From Lacisediminihabitans sp040549465 (lineage in GTDB: Bacteria > Actinomycetota > Actinomycetes > Actinomycetales > Microbacteriaceae), in the NCBI RefSeq assembly GCF_040549465.1, contig NZ_JBEPTL010000001.1, positions 1 through 64,000 on the forward strand: 64,000 nt of DNA, in the 5' to 3' direction. The notes below the pieces were generated by a model, which worked only from the letters and a program-made list of their open reading frames with translations, ran no database searches and had not been told where the DNA came from. Each line of letters opens with the position of its first letter. Positions within the stretch are counted from its first letter, which is position 1. The position numbers were made by a program, and so were the translations under genes. Positions 48,787 through 60,439 of the stretch are shown piece after piece.

Positions 48787-50025
48787 CTAGACGCTCCTGA
48801 ACGCGAGTACGGCGTTGTGACCGCCGAAACCAAAAGAGTTGCTGATCGCCAGCAGGGGTCCGTCTCCCAGCGCACGAGGCGACGTCACGACGTCGAGAGG
48901 GATCTCGGGATCCTGCTCCGTGAGGTTGATTGTCGGCGGCGCTGTGCGGTCACGCAGCGCGAGAATCGTGAAGATCGCTTCCAGTGCCCCAGTACCGCCC
49001 AGGAGGTGCCCTGTGGCGCCCTTGGTAGCCGATACGGGAATCTCGTGGATCCGATCGCCGAATGCTGCCTTAAGGGCCGCGTACTCCGCGATATCGCCGA
49101 CGGGTGTGCTCGTGGCGTGAGCGTTGATGTGATTGACCTCGGCGGCGGTCGCATCCGCCTGTTCCAGCGCCTGCGCGATAGCCCTTGAGGCGCCACGCCC
49201 CTCAGGATCGCTCGCGGTGATGTGATACGAATCCGCCGTCACGCCACCGCCGGCGACCTCGGCGTAGATATGTGCACCGCGGGCTAGGGCGTGTTCCTCG
49301 GTCTCGAGCACGAGACTGGCCGCGCCCTCACCCATCACGAAGCCGTCACGGTCGACGTTGTAGGGGCGCGACGCCGTCTCTGGCGAATCATTGCGCCGTG
49401 AGAGCGCCTGCATCGACGAGAACGAGGCGAGCGTGATGGGGTGGATCGCGGATTCCGCACCGCCGGCGATGATCACGTCGGCGAGCCCCAGCTGGAGGTG
49501 CTCGTAGGCGTTGGCTATCGATTCCGTGCTCGAAGCACAGGCGGATGCCACGGTACGGGCGAAGGCGCGAGCCTCGAAATTCATCGAGAGGGCTGCTGCG
49601 GCCGCGTTCGGCATGAGCATCGGGACCGTCATCGGCAGGACTCGGCGGGATCCCTTTTCGCGCAGGGTGTCCCAGGCGTCGAGGAGGCTCCACAGGCCAC
49701 CGATGCCGGTGGCGTAATCCACGCCGAGACGCTCTGGCGCGACATCGGGAGTTCCGGCATCCGCCCATGCTTCGCGTGCCGAGATGAGGGCGAACTGCGC
49801 GGACGGGTCGAGCCGCTTGGCCTCCGGCCGCTCCAGAACTTCCTCAGGGCGCACTTTGGCCTTGGCGGCGAAGTTCACCGGGATCCCGTAGGTCTCGGCC
49901 CAGTCGTTCTCGAGGGTGTGGGTGCCGGATTCCCCGGCGAGGAGTGCTTCCCAGGTGTCCTGGACATTTCCGCCGAGGGGCGAGGTCGTGCCCAGCCCGG
50001 TAACAACGATTTTTTTGGGTCTCAT
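48787..50025 (-). CDS. fabF: 3-oxoacyl-ACP synthase II FabF
   Basis: The condensing enzyme extends acyl-ACP by two carbons with malonyl-ACP. The 412-residue protein has the catalytic triad context: ASACASSTES (C163), NAHATSTPVGD and GATGHLLGG histidines, and FGFGGHNAVL at the C-terminus. It follows acpP in the fabD-fabH-acpP-fabF order used by many actinobacteria. The cluster is probably controlled by the FasR-type protein at 53525. Confidence 0.96.
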   Translation of the reverse strand: MRPKKIVVTGLGTTSPLGGNVQDTWEALLAGESGTHTLENDWAETYGIPVNFAAKAKVRPEEVLERPEAKRLDPSAQFALISAREAWADAGTPDVAPERLGVDYATGIGGLWSLLDAWDTLREKGSRRVLPMTVPMLMPNAAAAALSMNFEARAFARTVASACASSTESIANAYEHLQLGLADVIIAGGAESAIHPITLASFSSMQALSRRNDSPETASRPYNVDRDGFVMGEGAASLVLETEEHALARGAHIYAEVAGGGVTADSYHITASDPEGRGASRAIAQALEQADATAAEVNHINAHATSTPVGDIAEYAALKAAFGDRIHEIPVSATKGATGHLLGGTGALEAIFTILALRDRTAPPTINLTEQDPEIPLDVVTSPRALGDGPLLAISNSFGFGGHNAVLAFRSV

Positions 50026-50139
50026 GACGACATCTCTCTTGTGGATCGACGATCAGGCACTACGCGCTGTCCAACGCGGTGCGGTTGCGGCCAGCCCTGG
50101 CGGCAAACCAGGGCTGACCAGCCGCGTCTGGTGAGGGGT

Positions 50140-50388
50140 CTAGCCCTGTGCGTTGACGATGAAGCTGACAGCGTCGCCGACAGTCTTCAGGTTCTTGACC
50201 TCTTCGTCGGGAATCTTCACGTCGAACTTCTCTTCTGCATTCACGACAATGGTCATCATCGAAATGGAGTCGATGTCCAGGTCGTCCGTGAACGACTTGT
50301 CCAGCTCGACCGAGTCGGTGGCGATGCCAGTCTCGTCGTTGACAAGCTCGGCGAGACCTGCCAGAACTTCTTCTGTGGACAATGCCAT
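50140..50388 (-). CDS. acpP: Acyl carrier protein
   Basis: This 82-residue acidic protein carries the phosphopantetheine serine in DIDSISMM (S41; DSI instead of the more common DSL). It carries growing acyl chains between FabD, FabH and FabF. A ggagaaacac-type ribosome site precedes the ATG. It is separated by 40 bases from fabH and by 114 from fabF. Confidence 0.96.
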   Translation of the reverse strand: MALSTEEVLAGLAELVNDETGIATDSVELDKSFTDDLDIDSISMMTIVVNAEEKFDVKIPDEEVKNLKTVGDAVSFIVNAQG

Positions 50389-50428
50389 TGTGTTTCTCCT
50401 TGGGGGTGTCGGTTGACCGTTGATTATC

Positions 50429-51433
50429 TTATGGGAGGACTACTACCTGGGCCCCGAAGACCAGGCCCGCGCCGAAACCGATCTGCAGGGCGAGTCCGCC
50501 GCTGAGCTCCGGATGCTCTTCGAGCAGGCGATGGGTGGCGAGGGGGATGGATGCGGCCGAGGTGTTGCCGGTGGTAGCGATGTCCCGGCCGATCACCACC
50601 GATTCCGGAAGTCCGAGCTGCTTGGCGAACTCGTCGATGATGCGCATGTTCGCCTGGTGTGGGATGAACGCGGCGAGGTCTTCGGCGGTCACACCGGCGA
50701 CCTCCAGAGCCTGCTTAGCGACCTTCGCCATCTCCCAGACCGCCCAGCGAAAGACCGTAGGGCCTTCCTGGCGGAGTGTCGGCCACGGTGCTGTGCCATC
50801 GCGAAACTCTGTGATGTTCGCGTTCATGCCGACGGCATCCGCTTTTGACCCGTCCGAACCCCACACGGGCGCTGCGATGCCGGGAAAGTCGCTCGGCCCG
50901 ATGACGACGGCTCCGGCGCCGTCTCCGAGGAGGAAGGAAATGGAGCGGTCGGTCGGATCAACGATGTCAGAGAGCTTCTCCGCGCCGATGACCAGTGCGT
51001 AGTGGGCTGCGCCGGTGCGGATGAGCGCGTCAGCCTGCGTCACGCCATAGCTGAATCCCGCGCAGGCCGCATTCTCGTCGTAGGCGGCTGCGGGATTCGC
51101 TCCGACCCGGTCCGCGACGACTGCGGCCATCGAGGGGGTGAGTCGCACATTGCTGATCGTCGCGATGATCACGAGGTCGATCTGCTCCGGTGCGATGCCG
51201 GACTTGTCGATGGCCTCGCGGGCGGCATCCGTCGCGAGGTCGACGGCGAGGACATCGTGCGATGCCCTGGTGCGAGTGATGATCCCGGTACGCTGCTGGA
51301 TCCACTCGTCGCTCGAGTCGATCGGGCCGATTAGATCGTCATTGGGCACGACCAGGTCGCCGCGGGCGGCGCCGTAGCTGTAGATGCGGGTGAACTCCGG
51401 TCCTGTGGACTGCTGGAGTGTTGGCTGGCTCAT
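50429..51433 (-). CDS. fabH: 3-oxoacyl-ACP synthase III FabH
   Basis: FabH starts each fatty acid by condensing acyl-CoA with malonyl-ACP; in branched-chain producers it selects the starter. The 334-residue protein has the Cys of ENAACAGFSYG (C124), His of PHQANMR and Asn of TGNTSAAS, all active-site residues. ATG 51433 overlaps the fabD stop (ATGA). Longer upstream starts lie inside fabD. The operon position is canonical. Confidence 0.96.
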   Translation of the reverse strand: MSQPTLQQSTGPEFTRIYSYGAARGDLVVPNDDLIGPIDSSDEWIQQRTGIITRTRASHDVLAVDLATDAAREAIDKSGIAPEQIDLVIIATISNVRLTPSMAAVVADRVGANPAAAYDENAACAGFSYGVTQADALIRTGAAHYALVIGAEKLSDIVDPTDRSISFLLGDGAGAVVIGPSDFPGIAAPVWGSDGSKADAVGMNANITEFRDGTAPWPTLRQEGPTVFRWAVWEMAKVAKQALEVAGVTAEDLAAFIPHQANMRIIDEFAKQLGLPESVVIGRDIATTGNTSAASIPLATHRLLEEHPELSGGLALQIGFGAGLVFGAQVVVLP

Positions 51434-52347
51434 GAATTCCCGTCTATCAGGTCGAATGCTGCGGAGAGGTCGTCCGGGGTCTTCACAGCCACCGTCGGGA
51501 TCCCCTTGAGGCCGCGCCTGGCAAGACCCACGAGGGCGCCAGCTGGAGCAACCTCGATTAATCCGGTGACGCCTGCGTCCGCGAACGCTTCCACGGTCTT
51601 GTCCCACCGTACCGGCGAGGAGACCTGGCCGACGAGGAGTTCGATGAACGCGTCACCGCTGGCGACCGCCGAGCCGTCGCGGTTGGTCCAGATGGTCAGG
51701 CTCGGGTCGCGCTTCTCGAGCCCTGCGGCGACGTCGCGCAGGTGATCAACAGCCGGGGCCATATACCGGGTGTGGAATGCACCGGCGACCTGGAGCGGGA
51801 TGACGCGGGCGCCGGCCGGAGGATTCTCCTTGAGTTTCTCCAGACCCGCCAGTTCGCCTGCGACGACGATCTGACCGCCGCCGTTGAAATTTGCTGGTGA
51901 GAGATCCAGTTCAGCGAGTTGGGCGAGAAGAGCGGTTTCGTCCCCGCCGACGACAGCGCTCATTCCGGTTTTCGTGATGGCCGCAGCCTTGGCCATTGCC
52001 GTGCCGCGTTCGCGCACCAGAGTCATGGCATCCGCTTCACTCAGAATGCCGGCGCCTGCTGCTGCGGTCAGCTCGCCGACTGAATGACCCGCGATGCCGC
52101 CGACACGGCCACGGCGGGTTTTCAGAAGTGCGGTCAGCGTAAGCAGTCCTGCGGCGACGATCAGCGGCTGGGCGACAGCCGTGTCGCGAATGGTGTCGGC
52201 ATCGGAGGTAGTTCCGTGGGCGACGAGGTCGATGCCGACGGCGTCGGAGATCGCGCCGAGGTGGTCGCGAAACCGGGGCTCGGCGATCCAGGGAGCCAGG
52301 AATCCGGGAGTTTGGGAGCCCTGTCCTGGGCACACGACGACGATCAC
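51430..52347 (-). CDS. fabD: Malonyl-CoA:ACP transacylase FabD
   Basis: FabD loads malonate onto ACP. The 305-residue protein has the nucleophile elbow GHSVGE (S89), VCPGQGSQ at the N-terminus and VAGAFHTRYM with the catalytic His. It starts at GTG 52347 with gaggag upstream. It is the first gene of the fab operon; the promoter and any FasR site must lie in the 140 bp before it (52348-52487), which also serves the divergent reductase gene. tttattag on the minus strand (about 52400) is a possible -10. Confidence 0.95.
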   Translation of the reverse strand: MIVVVCPGQGSQTPGFLAPWIAEPRFRDHLGAISDAVGIDLVAHGTTSDADTIRDTAVAQPLIVAAGLLTLTALLKTRRGRVGGIAGHSVGELTAAAGAGILSEADAMTLVRERGTAMAKAAAITKTGMSAVVGGDETALLAQLAELDLSPANFNGGGQIVVAGELAGLEKLKENPPAGARVIPLQVAGAFHTRYMAPAVDHLRDVAAGLEKRDPSLTIWTNRDGSAVASGDAFIELLVGQVSSPVRWDKTVEAFADAGVTGLIEVAPAGALVGLARRGLKGIPTVAVKTPDDLSAAFDLIDGNS

Positions 52348-52487
52348 TTGTCAAGTCTCCTCTGGGAGGGGGACGGGGGAGTTGTGCTTCAACACTAATA
52401 AACACGTACAGCTTTGGCGCAGTTCTACAGCTGTTGATGCGTGTCGGGCTGCCGTAAGGTCGGTGATGGTTCACAATCGGAGGCTGG

Positions 52488-53528
52488 ATGACCTGGGCGA
52501 TCTATGGTGCGACCGGCTATACCGGTGGTCTCATCGCCGCAGAGGCGATTGCCAGGGGTGAACGCCCCGTGCTGCTCGGACGCACGGAGTCCCGACTCCG
52601 GCCATTCGCGGAGTCGCTCGATCTGCCTTTCGTGGTCGTGAACGACGCGTCGCTCGCGAAGGCTCTCACTCCACTGGACCTGGTCGTGAACGCGGCTGGT
52701 CCATTCGTCGAGACGCTCGAACCCGTGCTCACCGCCTGCATCGTGAGCGGCACGCACTACCTCGACATCTCCAACGAGTTCGAGTCGGTGCAGCAGCTGT
52801 TCCGGCAGGGTGCCCGCGTGCGCGCCGTCGGTATCACGGCCGTGCCCTCGGTCGGATTTGGAACGGTGGTCACCGACGCCGTCGCCGCCCATGCCGTCGG
52901 GTCAGTGGCCGAACCCGTCGCCGTGGAGGTAGCGATGTTCGCCGACAACGCGCGGGGTGGTCCTGCCACGTCCGCGAGTGTCGTCGGAGTACTCGGCAGC
53001 GGCGGCGTTCGGATCGTGAACGGGCTGGTGCAGCGGGCACCGTTGGGGCGTGGCATCCGCCGCATCTCCACGCCGATCGGTGCGCGCAGCATCGTCCCGA
53101 TCGCCACCGGCGACCTCGTGACGGTTCGTCAGACCACGGGAATGCGCACTGTCAGCGCCTCGGTCGGCTTTTCGGCGCCGGCGACGCTGTTGACAGCGGG
53201 ATTGCCGGTCGTCGGCTTCGCCGCGCGTGCTCACCTGGTGAAAGGGCTGCCGGAGGTGCGACACAGTTCCGGCCACGTCTATCGTTCCTACGCATGGGCG
53301 AGAGCGACGGATGCCAACGGCCACACCGCGAGTTCCTGGCTGTCCACGGGGGAGGGCTTCGCTTTCACTGCCACCTCAACGGTCAATGCGGTACTCGGTG
53401 TGCTCGGGCGACCGCTGGCGGATGTGGCCACCATCGCCTCGGTGCTCGGCACCGAGTTCGCGCTCGGTGTGCCAGACACTCGCATCGACGCGCTGGACGA
53501 CCGCGGACGGATCGTCACCGGGAGTTAG
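52488..53528 (+). CDS. Saccharopine dehydrogenase-like / trans-acting enoyl reductase-type protein
   Basis: This 346-residue protein starts with a Rossmann GATGYTGG motif and reads LDLVVNAAGPFVET and THYLDISNEF, the pattern of the saccharopine dehydrogenase-like family that includes mycobacterial trans-acting enoyl reductases. It is probably an NAD(P)-dependent reductase or dehydrogenase of lipid or polyketide intermediates. The ATG is preceded by cggagg. It is inserted in the opposite orientation between fasR and fabD and overlaps fasR by 4 bp at the 3' ends. The actual reaction is unknown. Confidence 0.82.
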   Translation: MTWAIYGATGYTGGLIAAEAIARGERPVLLGRTESRLRPFAESLDLPFVVVNDASLAKALTPLDLVVNAAGPFVETLEPVLTACIVSGTHYLDISNEFESVQQLFRQGARVRAVGITAVPSVGFGTVVTDAVAAHAVGSVAEPVAVEVAMFADNARGGPATSASVVGVLGSGGVRIVNGLVQRAPLGRGIRRISTPIGARSIVPIATGDLVTVRQTTGMRTVSASVGFSAPATLLTAGLPVVGFAARAHLVKGLPEVRHSSGHVYRSYAWARATDANGHTASSWLSTGEGFAFTATSTVNAVLGVLGRPLADVATIASVLGTEFALGVPDTRIDALDDRGRIVTGS

Positions 53529-54724
53529 CTGCGCCGCAGCGGACCGTCGGGTTCCGCGATGGATCCGAGAATCAGCGCCGCCTGCAGGATAAGCGACTCG
53601 CGCGCCCCAGTAGCATCCCAGCCGATGACCTCGGTGACGCGCTTGAGGCGGTAGCGCACCGTATTGGGGTGCACGAACAGCTCCCGTGCGGTCGCTTCGA
53701 GCGATCGGCCGTTGTCGAGGTAGCACCAGAGGGTTGTGAGCAGTTCTGTCGAGTGCGCCTGCAGCGGCTTGTAGATGCGGTTGATCAGGGTCGCGCGTGC
53801 GAGGGCGTCGCCGGCGAGGGCGCGCTCAGGTAGCAGGTCGTCTGCCAGCGTCGGTCGTGGGGCGTTGCGCCACGATCGTGCGACGGCGAAACCCGCGAGT
53901 GCCGCCTTCGCGCTTCGGGATGCTTCGACCAGGCTGGCCACCTCATGGCCGAGCACGAGATGTCCGTCGCCGAAGCCGGGCTCGAGAGCCGTAGCGATGT
54001 CGAGGAACGGGAGCAGCACGGCGCCCGCCGGTTCGTCGTCCGCCGGTGTTGGATGGGCGCGACCGATCACGAGAACGAGACGGCTTCCCTGCACACCGAT
54101 CAGCACGTCAGCGTCGAGGTGTCGCGCCGTGCGGCGAAGCATGTCCACGTCGAGCATCTTCGGCGCGGTTCCCACCAGCACGGAAACCTCCCCATGCCCG
54201 TGCCAGCCCAGTGCGGCGATCCGTGATGGCAGTTCGTCGTCGTACTCTCCGCTCAGGATCGAGTCGACGACAAGCGCCTCGAGCCGCGCATCCCAGAGTC
54301 CACGGGCTTCGGCCGCGCGAGCATAGACGTCAGCGGCACCGAAGGCGATCTCACGGGAATAGAGCAGGATCCCCTCGCGCACCGACTCATCAGCGCCTTT
54401 GACGCGCTCCTCCACCACTTCCACCGTCACCTTGATGAGCTGGAGCGTCTGAGTGAGGCTGACCGACCTGAGGAGTTCGCGCGGCGCGGCACCGAAGACA
54501 TCCGCTGCGATCCACGGTGTCGATGCGGGGTCCTCGTACCAGTGGATGAAGGAGGTGATGCCAGCCTGGGCGACGAGACCGACAGCCGACCGCCGCCCCG
54601 GTGGCATTTCGCCGTACCAGGGCAGCGTGTCGTCGAGTCGTTTGAGCGTTGCGGTCGCGAGTTCGCCAGAGATCGCCCTGAGCCAGGCGAGCGTCTGCTC
54701 TTTTGTCTTCGCCACCGGTGCCAT
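53525..54724 (-). CDS. fasR: FasR-type PucR/CdaR-family regulator of fatty acid synthesis
   Basis: This 399-residue protein has a long N-terminal sensory region, a GGDEF-like/CdaR middle domain (VSVLVGTAPKMLDVDML...) and a C-terminal PucR helix-turn-helix (LEATARELFVHPNTVRYRLKRVTEV, about residues 345-375). In actinobacteria such proteins next to fabD activate the fab genes. It lies 20 bases after aceE on the same strand, so pyruvate dehydrogenase and fatty acid control may be linked. Assignment rests on architecture and position. Confidence 0.85.
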   Translation of the reverse strand: MAPVAKTKEQTLAWLRAISGELATATLKRLDDTLPWYGEMPPGRRSAVGLVAQAGITSFIHWYEDPASTPWIAADVFGAAPRELLRSVSLTQTLQLIKVTVEVVEERVKGADESVREGILLYSREIAFGAADVYARAAEARGLWDARLEALVVDSILSGEYDDELPSRIAALGWHGHGEVSVLVGTAPKMLDVDMLRRTARHLDADVLIGVQGSRLVLVIGRAHPTPADDEPAGAVLLPFLDIATALEPGFGDGHLVLGHEVASLVEASRSAKAALAGFAVARSWRNAPRPTLADDLLPERALAGDALARATLINRIYKPLQAHSTELLTTLWCYLDNGRSLEATARELFVHPNTVRYRLKRVTEVIGWDATGARESLILQAALILGSIAEPDGPLRRS

Positions 54725-54744
54725 CAGTCGTCGAGCGGAGAGCT

Positions 54745-57465
<2,721 letters not shown>

Positions 57466-57466
57466 C

Positions 57467-57478
57467 GTCAACGTTGAC
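57467..57478. promoter_or_regulatory. 12-bp perfect palindrome at the aceE start
   Basis: gtcaacgttgac is fully symmetric and sits one base upstream of the aceE GTG, between it and the gagg ribosome-like site. It could be a repressor operator controlling pyruvate dehydrogenase, or a small RNA stem over the start region. Confidence 0.6.
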
Positions 57479-57632
57479 CTCGTTCTTGTTCGCGGACAAA
57501 CTATGACCCGCACGACCGCAATCGGGTTTCGACCGTCGGTCTTGGTGTGCAGAGCCTTAATGATTCTAGTTCTCGTGACGGGGTGTGTCGTACGCGAGTC
57601 CCGTTCGGCAGGCGGAGAGTAGCGTCGGGGCC

Positions 57633-58502
57633 ATGAGCATTTTCGACCTCGACAGTGGCGCGCTGTCCGTTTCGGTGAACTCCCGCGGCGCCGAGTTGAG
57701 CGGCCTCCGCGATGAGTACGGGAGAGAACTTCTCTGGCAGGGTGGCGACCCGTGGCATCGGCGAGCACCCGTTCTGTTTCCGATAGTCGGACGGATGCCG
57801 CATGACCAGCTCATTCACGACGGAACCGGTTACCCGATTGGCCAGCACGGCTTCGCTCGCGACTCAGAGTTTGCAGCCGAGAGGATCAGCGACCGCCAGG
57901 TGGTCTTCACCCTTGTGGACACCGACGAGACGCGCTCGCACTTCCCGTTCCCATTCCGGCTCGATGTCGATTTCAGCGTCGACCGCAACGTGCTGATTCT
58001 GCGACACACTGTCTCGAACACGGGGGGCCAGGCGTTCTCGGCGTCGCTGGGTGCGCATCCGGCCTTCGCGTGGCCGCTCGCCGCCGGTGTCGCGCCAGAC
58101 GCGCACACCCTCGAGTTCGCTGTGGACGAGAAGGCGCCCATCCGCCGGATCGTTGACGGGCTGTTGCTGCCCGATGCCCGCCCGACACCGGTGGTGGGGC
58201 GAACTCTGCAACTCGAGAAGTCCCTGTTCGTTGAGGATGCCATCATCTTCGACGGGCTCGCCAGCCGTTCGGTGCTCTACTCGGCGCCTGGCACGCCGAG
58301 TATCACCCTCGATTTCGCCGACTTCCCGCTACTCGGCGTGTGGTCGAAATCGCCGGGCGACTTCGTCTGCATCGAGCCGTGGTTCGGTATGACGGCGCCG
58401 GAGGATTTCGAGGGCGAATACGACACGAAACCCGCACAGTTCATGCTGCATGGCGGCGAATCCCGTGTGTTCACCTACAGCATCACCATCGAGCAGCCCT
58501 GA
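57633..58502 (+). CDS. Aldose 1-epimerase-family protein
   Basis: This 289-residue beta-sandwich protein has RAPVLFPIVGRMPHD, GQHGFARDSEF and SASLGAHPAFAWPL with the paired histidines of the galactose mutarotase-like fold, and IEPWFGMTAPEDF near the C-terminus. It may interconvert sugar anomers or hexose-6-phosphate anomers. TAGCGT (57620-57625) is seven bases before the ATG, suggesting a leaderless mRNA. It is divergent from aceE (167-base gap). Confidence 0.88.
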   Translation: MSIFDLDSGALSVSVNSRGAELSGLRDEYGRELLWQGGDPWHRRAPVLFPIVGRMPHDQLIHDGTGYPIGQHGFARDSEFAAERISDRQVVFTLVDTDETRSHFPFPFRLDVDFSVDRNVLILRHTVSNTGGQAFSASLGAHPAFAWPLAAGVAPDAHTLEFAVDEKAPIRRIVDGLLLPDARPTPVVGRTLQLEKSLFVEDAIIFDGLASRSVLYSAPGTPSITLDFADFPLLGVWSKSPGDFVCIEPWFGMTAPEDFEGEYDTKPAQFMLHGGESRVFTYSITIEQP

Positions 58503-58585
58503 CTGCATGAATGTGCTAGGCGCAGGCGTAGTATTGCCACTCGTGTTTACCGGGCGTTCACGTGCTCGGCTGAAAGGACATGATC

Positions 58586-59059
58586 ATGGCTCTGGAGAAT
58601 GACACCCAGGCACCCGACTTCGAACTGCCGAACCAGTTCGGAGAGCACATCAGGCTCAGCGACTTCCGCAACAAGAGGCCGGTAGCTCTCGTGTTCTACC
58701 CCCTGGCTTTTTCGAGCACCTGCACGACGGAGCTCTGCGATCTGCGTGACAACCTCGCGCTGTTCAACGACAAGAGCATCGAACTCATCGGCATCTCCGT
58801 GGATTCCAAAGCCACCCAGCGTGCATTCGCGGAGAAGGAGGGCTACGAGTTCAACCTGCTCGCTGACTTCTGGCCGCATGGCTCGGTCGCCAAAGAGTAC
58901 GGCGTCTTTCTCGAGGAGAAGGGTTACGCCAATCGCGCCAGCTTCCTCATCGACTCCCACGGCATCATCCGTGCCAGCTTCGTCACCGCGCCTGGCGAGG
59001 CTCGATCGATAGCCGACTACCGTGCTGCTCTCACCGAGTTGACCCCGGTCGCCGTCTAA
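58586..59059 (+). CDS. Peroxiredoxin, AhpE-like
   Basis: This 157-residue thiol peroxidase has APDFELPNQFGEHIRLSDF, VALVFYPLAFSSTCTTELC with the peroxidatic cysteine (TC) and a second cysteine five residues later, and YANRASFLIDSHG. It reduces hydroperoxides using thiols. aaagga lies seven bases before the ATG at 58586; an ATG two codons earlier overlaps it. Its 3' end overlaps a small convergent gene by 4 bp. AhpE-like assignment follows length and cysteine pattern. Confidence 0.9.
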   Translation: MALENDTQAPDFELPNQFGEHIRLSDFRNKRPVALVFYPLAFSSTCTTELCDLRDNLALFNDKSIELIGISVDSKATQRAFAEKEGYEFNLLADFWPHGSVAKEYGVFLEEKGYANRASFLIDSHGIIRASFVTAPGEARSIADYRAALTELTPVAV

Positions 59060-59272
59060 ACCTTCTTCTTTTCCGGGTCGAGTTGGCCCAGAATATTCTG
59101 CGGTTCGGTGATCATCACCAGTTGACGGTTATTAATTTCGATAAGCGATTCGATGTCCTTCTTGGACGCCACATTCGTCTGGTAGTCGTGTTTCGAGAGC
59201 GCAGCGGCGATGGCATCCTGGCGTCTTGACGGTCTTCTTCTGGGCGCTCTTCGTCGGGCTGGTCTTGGTCAC
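59056..59272 (-). pseudogene. Small basic protein gene with a frameshift
   Basis: GTG 59272 opens TKTSPTKSAQKKTVKT, a Lys-rich end. One base beyond the frame, the sequence continues sensibly as QDAIAAALSKHDY, then SKKDIESLIEINNRQLVMI and NILGQLDPEKKKV to the stop at 59056. The 217 bases equal 72 codons plus one base, consistent with a single inserted base (or two lost) near 59220. TACACT (59279-59284) is six bases before GTG, so expression signals are intact. The downstream frame has no start codon of its own. Recent decay, an assembly error or programmed frameshifting are all possible. Confidence 0.6.
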
Positions 59273-59363
59273 GGTGCGAGTGTAGGTCGGTGCGCGACGA
59301 ATGGCCGGATGCCTGTACGATGAAGTTTCGTCGTAGCCGGGAAGCCCTCGTGGCAACCGCTGC

Positions 59364-59439
59364 GGGCCTTTAGCTCAGTTGGTAGAGCGCCACGTTTACA
59401 CCGTGGATGTCATCGGTTCGAGCCCGGTAGGGCCCACCA
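59364..59439 (+). tRNA. tRNA-Val (TAC)
   Basis: The cloverleaf has acceptor gggcctt/agggccc (one G-T), D-arm agctcagttggtagagc, anticodon loop ttTACac, a T-arm with cggttcgagcccg, discriminator A and an encoded CCA. TAC reads Val GTA/GTG codons. It is flanked by two frameshifted genes, and no att-type repeat was seen nearby. Confidence 0.95.
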
Positions 59440-59500
59440 CTAAAGCGTTGTTCAGCGACATATTTGACGGGGTCGCTCGTGGGCCGCTAACGGCGGAGCA

Positions 59501-60347
59501 TCAGCGCCAGACCGGTCCTTGCCCGTTGGGGCGGTCCGCCAGAACGAAGTCCGGGTCGGCCGCCATCTCGACCAGCCAGCGGAGCGCTGAGATTGGGGTC
59601 GCGTGATCGGCGGTCCGTGCGGTGAGTCTCCCGTTCCGTCGCGCGTCGGCGATCGCAGCTCGCCACGCTTCATCCATTGCGGTGATCTCAGTGGCGTGAA
59701 CGGTTTTCAGCGCCTCCATCTCCACGAGTGTTCGCGACTTGGCGGCGGCTGTCGATACGACGTACTCGACGTCCGGATCGGCCGGGCTCACTGGTACGAG
59801 CATGCTCACCCGCCGCGCCCTCACGGCGGCTCCGACGAGCGTCAGAATGACCACCAAAACGTTGGTGACGGCCCATGCGATCCACAGGCCGATGCTGACA
59901 TTCGTAAAGCTTGCGGGCTCGCGCACGCGGGTGACAGCCGCTCTGAACAGTCCGATAACCGGCAGAACGGCGGAGGCGATGTGCAATTGCCATGCCTGCT
60001 TGCGGGTGTCCTCGGATCCCCATCCGGGAGCGCCATTCCACCCAGCGTCGAAACGATGGTGACAATGGCTGCGATAACATTGATTGTCATTTCCCGTACG
60101 CGGTCGGTCTCGAAGTTGATTCGTGGCGGCGGGAGCACGATGGAACCGGCGGTCATTGATCCGAGGAGCGTCACAATGAGAAGGGTGAAGCCGAGAACAA
60201 GTATCGGTGTCGGTGTCGACTGCAGCCGAGGGGCGCGGGCGTTCCACTTCTGATGGCGAGGATCCCGGGCGGCCTTTCGACGCTCACCAAGCGCTCCTCA
60301 GGTCGTTCACGTGAAGCTGGGTTTGCCTTGATTCTGCTTGTGCTCAA
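59501..60347 (-). pseudogene. Membrane protein gene with two apparent frameshifts
   Basis: TTG 60347, seven bases after gaggtga, starts STSRIKANPASRERPEE. The sense then moves to a second frame (LGERRKAARDPRHQKWNAR, then ILVLGFTLLIVTLLGSM and INVIAAIVTIVSTLGGM) and near 60020-60060 to a third (QAWQLHIASAVLPVIGLF, NVSIGLWIAWAVTNVLVVI, ending PNGQGPVWR at 59501). The total of 847 bases equals 283 codons minus two bases, so two single-base losses would explain it. A restored protein would have about four membrane helices and a coiled acidic tail. The family is not recognised. Confidence 0.6.
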
Positions 60348-60439
60348 GAGATCACCTCGCGTTTAAGTGAAGACTCCTCGTTAAGGATATGCTGCTCGGG
60401 TAGTGCTATCGCCATCGAACCTTTGTCGGCGCGGATTGG

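Noticed and set aside
57466..57768. 101-residue N-terminal extension of AceE
   Set aside because: No AceE similarity, and it overlaps the divergent epimerase gene; the GTG at 57465 gives the normal length.
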